Source of the DNA: a virus
Length of the DNA: 41,580 nt
Virus record (IMG/VR): IMGVR_UViG_3300035438_001307
Location: 1 to 41,580 of that record
Reading direction: 5' to 3' (one strand)
The translations under genes and the position numbers were made by a program. Of the stretch, positions 27,586-34,466 are shown one piece after another (positions within the stretch are counted from its first letter, which is position 1; each line of letters opens with the position of its first letter). Below the pieces are notes generated by a model. It was not told where the DNA came from. It saw only the letters and a program-made list of their open reading frames with translations, and did not search any database.

Positions 27586-29828
27586 CGGGTGCCAATGATC
27601 CAAACTTTGACGCCTTCACCGGTGTTGTCCGTCGTCGTGCCGACTTGATCAATGAATAGCTCGATCAGCGCATCATCAGCGAGCGCGGTGTCAGTGAGTG
27701 TGTGAGCCGTGGCAGCAGTGGTGCTGGTTGTTTCACTCGCATCCACTGACAGTTTGTTAGTCGTCATCACCGTGGTGCCAGATTCGTGCAGGTCCACGAT
27801 GACGATTGCTCCCGTCGAGGCTTTGGTCAGGCTGCATCGCAGGCTGGTGATCGTCATCGCGAAGGGCATGCGAAAGGTCACCTTCGGCACCGTGCTGCTG
27901 GCGGTGTTGTCGCTGGTTTCGTCGGAGAGGGCAATGCCGATCTCGACTTTGGTTGCGCTAACCAAACGTGTGTCACTTCCCTGCACCGCAACACTGGCAG
28001 CAGTCTCGCCATCCGTGGCAAGCTCGACGCTGCCGCGTGCGGAGGTCGTTGCGGCAGCGACGGCGGTGCCGGTGAGTGATCCATCGGCGAGGTCGGTGAG
28101 GTCAGCGTCGAGCGGCTGATAGCTACTGGCTGCAGTGGCGCTGAGCAGGTAGTCGGTGATGGTGGCGCTTTGGGTGGCGAGGGTGCCGAGGCCGAGCGTG
28201 GTGCGCTGAGCAGCAGCATCAGCGTCATCGAGCAAAGCGCGGCCCGCCGTGGTGGTGGTCAGGGCAGCGATGCTGGTAAGGTCACTGTCGAGCGGCTGGT
28301 AGCTGCTGGCGGCGGTGGCGCTGAGCAGATAGTCGGTGATGGTGGCGCTCTGGGTGGCGAGGGTTCCGAGGCCGAGCGTGGTGCGCTGAGCGGCGGCATC
28401 AGCGTCATCGAGCAAGGCGCGGCCTGCGTTGGTGGTGGTCAATGCAGCGATGCTGGTGAGGTCGGAGTCGAGCGGCTGGTAGGTGCTCGATGCGGTAGCG
28501 CTGAGCAGGTAGTCGGTGATGGTGGCGCTCTGGGTGGCGAGGGTGCCGAGGCCGGTGATCTGGCCAGCCGTGATGCCGGTCAGCGATGCGCCGCTGCCAG
28601 TCGTGGTGAGGATCACACCGGTGCCGGACTCGTCCGACAAGACACCATTGATCTGCGCTGAGGTGGTGGCAGCGAATTGGGCCAGAGTGCCACTGGTGAG
28701 TGCGTCACCACCACCGCTGATGGTCTGCCAGGTATTGTCGCCGCGCAGATATTTGGTGGTGATGGCTGAGCCACTGCCGAGTCGTGCAGCGGCGACGGTG
28801 CCAGAGGTGATGTTGTCGGCGTTAAGATTGGTGAGACTGGCACCACTGCCGGACGTGGTGAGAATAGTGCCAGCCACACTGCCTCCCGCCAGATCAGCGG
28901 TCCCCATCGTGAGTGATCCACCTGCGATGGTGGAGATGCTGCCTGCGTTCTGTCCAGGCGTGCCATACATATTCAGACTGCCACCGTTGCCACCGTGCTG
29001 GCCGTCAGCATCGGCACCTTGCAGCAACAAAGAGCCACCAAGACCTCCATGCCAAGGGGCTGCATTGGCACCACCGAAAAAGCGCACCATGCCATCTGAG
29101 TATCGAGCGACTCCAGCGACACGGCCTTGAATATCACCGTCCGCCACCATTTGCCCAGTAAACGATGGTGAAGCCAGCGGGGCATAGGTGCTGGCGGCGG
29201 TGGCACTGGTGAGGTATGCGCTCAATTCCTGGTCCCCTGTATTTGTGCCGGATGAGGTGCCGCTGAACGTGCCGCTCTGTGTAGCGAGGGTGCCGAGGCC
29301 GAGCGTGGTGCGCTGGGCTGCGGCATCGGCATCATCGAGCAGGGCGCGGCCTGCGGTGGTGGTGGTCAGTGCAGCAATGCTGGTGAGGTCGGAGTCGAGC
29401 GGCTGGTAGGTGCTGGCTGCACTAGCGGTGGTCAGATAGTCAGTGATGGTGGCGCTCTGGGTGGCGAGGGTGCCGAGGCCCGTGATCTGGCCAGCCGTGA
29501 TGCCGGTGAGAGATGCCCCGCTGCCAGTGGTGGTGAGGATCAAGCCGGTGCCGGACTCGTCGCTGAGCACACCGCGCAGCTGCGCGGAGGTGGTCGCTGC
29601 GAATTGGCTGAGGGGATCACTGATCAGGGCATCACCGGTGCCTGCGCCAACACCTCCAACACTGATCATAGCAGGCACGCCTGCCGTGAATCCGATGGCC
29701 TTGCCATTCTCGGCCGTGATGCCGTAAGAGGTGAAGCCAGATGACGTGCGCTTGCGCAGCTCGAACTGGCCGACGGTCTGTGCGCAGGCGGTGCTGACGA
29801 GGAAGATGGAGAGGAGGATGTGACGCAT
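27582..29828 (-). CDS. Tail fibre with 60-residue repeats and signal peptide
   Basis: A 748-residue protein. Residues 1-17 (MRHILLSIFLVSTACAQ) are a Sec signal peptide, unusual for a phage fibre. The middle contains several 60-residue repeats (core T-L-A-T-Q-S-A-T-I-T-D-Y-L and D-L-T-S-I-A-A-L-T-T) and Gly-rich turns, forming a trimeric shaft. The C-terminal 120 residues form a receptor-binding-type head (T-F-R-M-P-F-A-M-T-I, I-V-D-L-H-E-S-G-T, ending K-V-W-I-I-G-T-R). It follows gene 29831-30391 by 2 bp. The domain plan fits a side-tail fibre. Confidence 0.85.
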   Translation of the reverse strand: MRHILLSIFLVSTACAQTVGQFELRKRTSSGFTSYGITAENGKAIGFTAGVPAMISVGGVGAGTGDALISDPLSQFAATTSAQLRGVLSDESGTGLILTTTGSGASLTGITAGQITGLGTLATQSATITDYLTTASAASTYQPLDSDLTSIAALTTTTAGRALLDDADAAAQRTTLGLGTLATQSGTFSGTSSGTNTGDQELSAYLTSATAASTYAPLASPSFTGQMVADGDIQGRVAGVARYSDGMVRFFGGANAAPWHGGLGGSLLLQGADADGQHGGNGGSLNMYGTPGQNAGSISTIAGGSLTMGTADLAGGSVAGTILTTSGSGASLTNLNADNITSGTVAAARLGSGSAITTKYLRGDNTWQTISGGGDALTSGTLAQFAATTSAQINGVLSDESGTGVILTTTGSGASLTGITAGQITGLGTLATQSATITDYLLSATASSTYQPLDSDLTSIAALTTTNAGRALLDDADAAAQRTTLGLGTLATQSATITDYLLSATAASSYQPLDSDLTSIAALTTTTAGRALLDDADAAAQRTTLGLGTLATQSATITDYLLSATAASSYQPLDADLTDLADGSLTGTAVAAATTSARGSVELATDGETAASVAVQGSDTRLVSATKVEIGIALSDETSDNTASSTVPKVTFRMPFAMTITSLRCSLTKASTGAIVIVDLHESGTTVMTTNKLSVDASETTSTTAATAHTLTDTALADDALIELFIDQVGTTTDNTGEGVKVWIIGTR
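28090..28560. repeat. 180-bp direct repeats in the fibre gene
   Basis: The phrase AGTCGGTGATGGTGGCGCT starts at 28151, 28331 and 28511, exactly 180 bp (60 codons) apart, and again near 29435. The unit encodes one shaft repeat, so copy number can change the fibre length without breaking the frame. Confidence 0.9.
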
Positions 29829-29830
29829 GG

Positions 29831-30391
29831 TTAGACGGGCGGCTCGCCGGTGTTGAGGCCGATGTGGAAGACATCGCCATCGGCATTGACCAGGCGGAGG
29901 TAGCCACCGGCATTGATGCGGTCGGCGAGCTGGGCGATGAGCCAGGCATCTGCCACCTCACTGGTGGGATCTGGGGCGGAGTCGGCGGTGCGGATGTAGG
30001 CCTGCCCGATGAGACATGGGAAGCTGACGCGCTCAACGACGCCTGCGATCGTCCACTCGATTTCAGCGGTGGCATTCAGGCTTGCCTGGTCGCCGATGGC
30101 GGTGCGCAGGGCGGCGGAATCGACGCTGGTGATGCTGAAGACGTAGCTGTCAGCGGTCTCGGTGGCGGTGTTGGTGAAGGCGAGCGGGGTGCCGGTGGCC
30201 GTGGCCTTCAGCGCAAAGCGAAAGGTCGGCGTGCCGGTGAGCAGAGCCGGGTCATCACCGGAGGTCGCGATGAATGAGACGGTGAGATCGAGCGCGGCCT
30301 GCAGGCGGCAGAGCAGCACCGGTGCAGCGATGCCCGAGATGGTTGCCGCTGCGGCACGAGTGGTGAGGTTGACGAAGACGGTGGACTCCAC
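29831..30391 (-). CDS. Baseplate/fibre attachment protein (BppU-like)
   Basis: A 186-residue protein. The N-terminal 120 residues contain a BppU-like beta domain (L-D-L-T-V-S-F-I-A-T, S-A-A-L-R-T-A-I-G, A-T-A-E-I-E-W-T-I-A-G, V-S-F-P-C-L-I), also found in the N-terminal part of gene 30898-32157. Two such paralogs suggest both attach fibres to the tail tip. The GTG at 30391 is chosen: a TTGACA box lies exactly 13 nt before it. Only 2 bp separate it from the fibre gene. Confidence 0.7.
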   Translation of the reverse strand: MESTVFVNLTTRAAAATISGIAAPVLLCRLQAALDLTVSFIATSGDDPALLTGTPTFRFALKATATGTPLAFTNTATETADSYVFSITSVDSAALRTAIGDQASLNATAEIEWTIAGVVERVSFPCLIGQAYIRTADSAPDPTSEVADAWLIAQLADRINAGGYLRLVNADGDVFHIGLNTGEPPV

Positions 30392-30404
30392 ATTGCCCGC
30401 CGTG

Positions 30405-30410
30405 TGTCAA
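30405..30410 (-). promoter_or_regulatory. TTGACA box before the BppU-like gene
   Basis: TTGACA on the minus strand followed by exactly 13 nt and the GTG at 30391. It lies 3 bp from the edge of attC-like site 2, so the box belongs to the phage side of that boundary. Confidence 0.5.
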
Positions 30411-30413
30411 TCC

Positions 30414-30474
30414 GCCGAACGTCCGCTGCACCGAGCTGAGCCACGAGGCTCAGTCGGTGAGCTCTTTGTTCGCC
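30414..30474 (+). other. attC-like integron recombination site 2
   Basis: R'' GCCGAAC (30414-30420), L'' GCTGCACCGA (30425-30434), hairpin CTGAGCC-ACGA-GGCTCAG (30436-30453), L' TCGGTGAGC (30454-30462) and R' GTTCGCC (30468-30474). L'' has one extra base compared with L'. The first 21 bp equal those of site 1. R' touches the stop codon of the lipoprotein gene. The perfect R' partner of R'' (GTTCGGC) is found at 30891-30897, on the other side of that gene. Confidence 0.6.
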
Positions 30475-30843
30475 TTATTGCTGCGGCAGCGCGTCGAGGT
30501 GCTTCCACTTGCCTGTCCACCGCCCGAATGCGTAGCTTTCCCATAGCGTGGGTTTGCAGAGCGATTCCTTGGCCGACTTGGTTGCCGCCTCAATCGCTTG
30601 TTGCCAGTTCTGCCTATCTCCGCTGAGCGTGGTGGGCGTTCCCGCCATGATGGCTTTCACCTGCTCGGCTACTGCTTTCTGTTCCTCCGGCGTGGTCGGC
30701 TCATAGCGGACATGCCAGTATTTGCGCCCATCTTCATCGCTGCACGAGCATAGCATGAGAGCGACGACAAAAGCGAACACTGCGCTGGTGCCAAGCCTTT
30801 GATGCTTGACCTTCGATGGTTTATTCTGGTCAGTGGGTTGCAT
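30475..30843 (-). CDS. Lipoprotein in an attC-bounded insert (moron candidate)
   Basis: A 122-residue protein. A basic N-terminus (PSKVKHQRLGTSAV), a hydrophobic helix (FAFVVALML) and the lipobox L-C-S-C mark an exported lipoprotein. The mature part begins SDEDGRKYWHVRYEP and is soluble with several Trp. It stands alone between two fibre/baseplate genes and ends at the R' box of attC-like site 2. Single lipoproteins among tail genes often block superinfecting phages, which is a guess here. I start at the ATG at 30843; a TTG at 30852 is the longer frame. No Shine-Dalgarno. Confidence 0.7.
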   Translation of the reverse strand: MQPTDQNKPSKVKHQRLGTSAVFAFVVALMLCSCSDEDGRKYWHVRYEPTTPEEQKAVAEQVKAIMAGTPTTLSGDRQNWQQAIEAATKSAKESLCKPTLWESYAFGRWTGKWKHLDALPQQ

Positions 30844-30886
30844 GGTATTCAATGGGTTGAGGCTTCGTTTTCGGCTGGCACAGCTA

Positions 30887-30897
30887 GGACGTTCGGC
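30887..30897 (+). repeat. Inverted copy of the attC outer sequence
   Basis: GGACGTTCGGC, the exact reverse complement of GCCGAACGTCC at 30414-30424, marks the right edge of the lipoprotein segment and abuts the stop codon of gene 30898-32157. Confidence 0.7.
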
Positions 30898-32157
30898 TTA
30901 CGCTGCCGGGATGTTATTAGCCAGGGATGCATCAAGCAGAGCCTTGGCGAGACGGCTGACATTTTGCAGGCCATCGGCGATGTCTTGGACCTCGGCGGCG
31001 GTGTAGCTGCCGCTGATGGTCGGGGCGGTGTAGGTGGCGTGGCTGGTTTTGTCTGCGGTGCCAGTCCAGGCGGTGTAGCCTGTGTCATCACCAAGGATGG
31101 TGCCAGCGGCTCCAGCATCACCTGTGGCTCCAGTGGCACCAGTGGCTCCACGAATGTCGATGCCTGAGGCGATGTCTGAGGAATAGCCACTGGCTGTGAG
31201 ATACCAGCCTACATAAGATGTCTCAGTGCTGCCCGTGCCGCCGACCCATGCCGTGAGCTGCAGCACCCGCCGATCACCATCTGAGACGAGGCTGTGCACC
31301 GGCGACCAGCCATTGGTGCCAGCCGCCCCAGTGGCTCCGGTCTCACCACCACTAGGCCCGATGTCACCCTGAGGCCCCGTGGCTCCCGTGGCACCTGTGG
31401 CTCCTGTGCTGCCCGTGGCACCTGTGGCTCCACGCACATCGACGGCATCAGCGAGGACGGTGGTCAGGCCAGTGGCTCCGACGTAGCGCGGGGATGCAGG
31501 AGCGGTGCCGCTGCCACCAGTCCAGCTGGTGATCTGGATGACGCGGCGTGAGCCATCGGTGACGATGGCGATCACGGGCGACCAGCCATCCTCCGCGGTG
31601 GTGAGGCTGGCATCGATGTCGAATAGGATGGTCTTGGCAGGCTCATCGAGTGTGATGGCGCAAGCATCACCAGCGATGAACCGGGACTTGAGCCAGGCCC
31701 ATGAGGCATCGATGGCGGAGTCGGGGAAGGTGTCATCATCGCGGGCGATGGCGTTGAGCACGGTGAGTGGGAAACTGGCGCTGTGAGAGATGACGGATGA
31801 GACGGTCCACTCGACCTGAGCAGAGAGGGTGGCACCCGGCTCACTGCCTAACAAAGTGCGCAGAGCAGCGCCATCGACGACCACGCTGAACGCCTGCCGT
31901 GAGGTGGCTCCGCTGCCACTGCTGGTGAGGGTGGGATCAGTGACGAGCACGGCACCATCAGGAGCATCAGAGGCTTTGATCACGAGGCGGCCGGATGGGC
32001 TGGACAATGCGCTGATGACACCGTCGGAACCAAAGGCGCAGGACAGGGCCAGCGTGTCGCCCAGCGTGACGAGGATGGGCGGCAGGGCGCTGTGGTTGTT
32101 GCTGGCGAAGACGGGGTAGCCAGCACGATCGAGCGCGATGTAGAGTGAGTGAGTCAT
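30898..32157 (-). CDS. Collagen-like tail/baseplate protein
   Basis: A 419-residue protein. Residues 1-140 are a BppU-like domain related to gene 29831-30391 (A-A-L-R-T-L-L-G, A-Q-V-E-W-T-V-S). Then come two copies of a unit (D-G-W-S-P-V-I-A-I-V-T-D-G and N-G-W-S-P-V-H-S-L-V-S-D-G), each followed by Y-V-G and a collagen-like G-x-T run (G-A-T-G-A-T-G). The C-terminus is helical. It would form a trimer on the tail tip. Start 32157 is the first ATG before the homologous domain. CCACTCC repeats precede it. Confidence 0.8.
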   Translation of the reverse strand: MTHSLYIALDRAGYPVFASNNHSALPPILVTLGDTLALSCAFGSDGVISALSSPSGRLVIKASDAPDGAVLVTDPTLTSSGSGATSRQAFSVVVDGAALRTLLGSEPGATLSAQVEWTVSSVISHSASFPLTVLNAIARDDDTFPDSAIDASWAWLKSRFIAGDACAITLDEPAKTILFDIDASLTTAEDGWSPVIAIVTDGSRRVIQITSWTGGSGTAPASPRYVGATGLTTVLADAVDVRGATGATGSTGATGATGATGPQGDIGPSGGETGATGAAGTNGWSPVHSLVSDGDRRVLQLTAWVGGTGSTETSYVGWYLTASGYSSDIASGIDIRGATGATGATGDAGAAGTILGDDTGYTAWTGTADKTSHATYTAPTISGSYTAAEVQDIADGLQNVSRLAKALLDASLANNIPAA

Positions 32158-32162
32158 GCGGG

Positions 32163-32189
32163 GGAGATGGAGTGTTGGAGTGGTGGAGT
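32163..32189. repeat. CCACTCCA repeats before the collagen-like gene
   Basis: Two to three imperfect copies of the 8-bp unit (CACTCCA, CCACTCCA, ACACTCCA) lie between the stop of gene 32195-33136 and the start at 32157. Confidence 0.8.
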
Positions 32190-32194
32190 GATGG

Positions 32195-33136
32195 TTAGGC
32201 GAGCTGGACGTAAGACACGCAGGCACCGGCCTTGACGGTGATGGCGCTGTTTGCCACCTCGCTGGCAAAGCGGGCGATCACATTGCCGCTAGCGCTGGGC
32301 TTGATGATGCCACGGATGATGGCGACATTGCCAGTGGTCAGGCTATCTGTCCCGCAGGTTGATGGGAGGTCATAAGCGCTGTGGTTAGCCAATTTTAAGG
32401 TGGTGCTGGTGAGTGGCCACTGCGCGGTGGTTGCAAGCAGCGTCGGCGTGGCGGGACCATCGATGCCGAAGCGTGCGCCAGTCGTGGTGGCAGCGGCGTT
32501 GTAGGGGATCGTGAACTCGAACTGATACACACCGCCAGCGTCGACCGGGAAGCTGAGACCGGTGATGTCGGCGATGGTGTTGGCGGTGGCGTTGCTGTTG
32601 ACCACATCGCTGGTGATCGTGCGGAAGACGGGGATCATGGTGGGCAGCACGGCGGACTCTTCCGGGGTGCCGGTGGCGGGGTCTGTTTCATCGCCACGCC
32701 AGACGTTGTTATTCACGACGAATGCCACCCGCTGACTGCGCCGCCAGCCGACCGTGGCAGCGGTGGGCTTCCACGCGAGCTGGCACATGAGGGTGGTGGT
32801 CTCGGCATTCTCGCCAGCCTCCAGGGCGGTGCCGATGAGCAGCAGCGAATTGAGCAGAGTGACGTTGTAATTCACTGGCGCATGCCAGCGGCCGGTGGTT
32901 GCCGAATAGGTGAAGGTGCTGGCCAACACATGAGCGGCGGCCTGCCATTCAAGCTCGGGCTTGGCGACGAAGCGGAATACTTCCAGCTCAGTTGGCACTA
33001 CAGGCACGCCCTGGTCGCAGAAGATCAGCTCGATGGCTTCGGCATCGCCACGCTCGGCATAGAGTTGAGTGACAGGGGCAGCCATGCCGGTGGACATGCA
33101 GAGCTTGCTGGTGGCGCGGTCGAAGATGAGGAGCAT
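32195..33136 (-). CDS. Tail tip / receptor-binding protein
   Basis: A 313-residue protein. The N-terminal 150 residues are a beta-rich attachment domain (M-L-L-I-F-D-R-A-T-S-K, E-L-E-V-F-R-F-V-A-K). Residues about 195-313 match a compact receptor-binding beta domain found in tail proteins (L-S-F-P-V-D-A-G-G-V-Y-Q-F-E-F, Y-N-A-A-A-T-T-T-G-A-R-F-G-I), ending S-Y-V-Q-L-A. The two-domain plan of a fibre-like baseplate protein is clear. The leader is CA-rich without Shine-Dalgarno. Exact family name is uncertain. Confidence 0.7.
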   Translation of the reverse strand: MLLIFDRATSKLCMSTGMAAPVTQLYAERGDAEAIELIFCDQGVPVVPTELEVFRFVAKPELEWQAAAHVLASTFTYSATTGRWHAPVNYNVTLLNSLLLIGTALEAGENAETTTLMCQLAWKPTAATVGWRRSQRVAFVVNNNVWRGDETDPATGTPEESAVLPTMIPVFRTITSDVVNSNATANTIADITGLSFPVDAGGVYQFEFTIPYNAAATTTGARFGIDGPATPTLLATTAQWPLTSTTLKLANHSAYDLPSTCGTDSLTTGNVAIIRGIIKPSASGNVIARFASEVANSAITVKAGACVSYVQLA

Positions 33137-33148
33137 GGTGGTGTGAGT

Positions 33149-33544
33149 TTAAGCCTGGCGTTTTTTGGAGAGGAGGAAGAGGAGATGCAGGTGCAGGCGC
33201 TGAAGGTCGGGCACGAAGGCGAGAGCGCAGCGGGTGGTGAGCTGGAAGGGGTTCTTGTCGGACTCGGGAGCGAGGGCGAGAAAGACGTAGTCCTTGAATT
33301 TTTCGAGGTCGCGTTTGAACACGGGGCCGCGTGCGGCGCGGGGACGGAAGGGCTCGGGCTGTTTGCCTGCGGTGGTGGATTGCTGGCCTAACGTGAAGTC
33401 GCGCACGCCCTGTGGGGGCTCATAAGCGGCACCCAACTGCGGGAAGAGCCAGCGGATGTATTCACGCAGCATCCACTGATGCAGCAGGCCGGTGGACTTG
33501 CCCCAACGATAGGGCTCAGTCTTCTGTTTGTGGATGCGGGGCAC
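33149..33544 (-). CDS. Hypothetical tail protein
   Basis: A 131-residue protein. Basic and aromatic start (MPRIHKQKTEPYRWGKS), a middle with W-M-L-R-E-Y-I-R-W-L-F, and a helical C-terminus (LQRLHLHLLFLLSKKRQA). It is flanked by the distal tail gene and the receptor-binding gene. Possibly a small tail tip or hub-linked protein. No motif identifies it. Confidence 0.55.
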   Translation of the reverse strand: MPRIHKQKTEPYRWGKSTGLLHQWMLREYIRWLFPQLGAAYEPPQGVRDFTLGQQSTTAGKQPEPFRPRAARGPVFKRDLEKFKDYVFLALAPESDKNPFQLTTRCALAFVPDLQRLHLHLLFLLSKKRQA

Positions 33545-33545
33545 G

Positions 33546-33563
33546 GCAGCGTTAGAGGTTAGG
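33546..33563. repeat. 18-bp dispersed repeat, copy 2
   Basis: Identical to 2459-2476 (GCAGCGTTAGAGGTTAGG). A shorter form is at 33572-33581, so two related copies lie before gene 33149-33544. Confidence 0.85.
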
Positions 33564-33572
33564 GGCTAAACG

Positions 33573-34466
33573 TTAGAGGTTGGGCTTGAATTTAGGGACG
33601 TAGGTGTGGGTCAGCGTGTAGAGATAGATCTCTTTATCGAGGATCTGGTCCCACTGGACGCCGCTGAGTTTCCAGCCCGGGGGCCAGTTCCAAGTGAAGC
33701 CTGCCGCTGAATACCAACCGGCCTGATCGTAGATGTTGAACATCAGTGGCACGCGCGCTGGCGTGTAGCTGAGACCGACCTTATTCGTCGGGGGCGCGGT
33801 GAAGCTGAGCAGGGTGTGGATGACGCTGACGGTGCTGCTATCGATCTGGGCCTTGCGCTGATCCTCCCAGCCGTTAAACACGCCGTTCTCATCCCGCACC
33901 CACGTCGCTGCGACACCCAGCGAGATGGTGGAACTGGTGGAGGTGGTTTCACCGTTGACGGTGCCCTTCCATTTGCCGGGCTTCGGGTTGCCGGAGCTGT
34001 CCGGGATGATGCCGCGATACGACGCCGAGATGCGGGAAACCTTGGCGGTGACTTTCTCGATGTCATCAAGGCCGACGCACCAGAGAGAGGCGATGTCCGG
34101 ATGCTGATTGCCGATGGCGAAGGCGGTGGGGTCAGTGGTCAGCCAGGTCTGCGGGCCTTCATCCCAACCTTCATCGGGCTGCTTGAGATTGGAGGATTCG
34201 AGCTTGTGACCAGCGCGGAGGAGGCCCTTGCCGCGCAGGTTGTGCGTGTAGGCGATGCCGGGAATTTCTTCGACTGTTTCACACTCTTCAATTTCCATCA
34301 GCGGGTAGCCGGGCATGGGTCCGCCGTTGATAAAAGTGTCTTCGGAGTCGGTCTGCCAACTCAGGGAGAGGGCATCGAGCTTGCGGGGGGAGCTGGTGCG
34401 CTTCTTACCTTCGAGCTGGAAGGTGCGCGAGCCATAGAGTCGGACGGCAGGTGGGGCAATGATCAT
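33573..34466 (-). CDS. Distal tail / minor tail protein
   Basis: A 297-residue protein encoded right after the tape measure and overlapping it by 4 bp (ATGA). The N-terminus (A-V-R-L-Y-G-S-R-T-F-Q-L-E-G) and strand-rich middle (T-G-T-V-N-G-E-T-T-S-T-S) suit a beta-sandwich protein of the tail tip. In siphophages the gene after the tape measure encodes the distal tail protein that starts tail tube assembly, so this is the most likely role. Confidence 0.6.
   Translation of the reverse strand: MIIAPPAVRLYGSRTFQLEGKKRTSSPRKLDALSLSWQTDSEDTFINGGPMPGYPLMEIEECETVEEIPGIAYTHNLRGKGLLRAGHKLESSNLKQPDEGWDEGPQTWLTTDPTAFAIGNQHPDIASLWCVGLDDIEKVTAKVSRISASYRGIIPDSSGNPKPGKWKGTVNGETTSTSSTISLGVAATWVRDENGVFNGWEDQRKAQIDSSTVSVIHTLLSFTAPPTNKVGLSYTPARVPLMFNIYDQAGWYSAAGFTWNWPPGWKLSGVQWDQILDKEIYLYTLTHTYVPKFKPNL

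Noticed and set aside
28090-29480. CRISPR-like array from the regular 180-bp spacing
   Set aside because: Units are long, have no unique spacers and encode protein repeats of the tail fibre. No CRISPR array was seen anywhere in the window.
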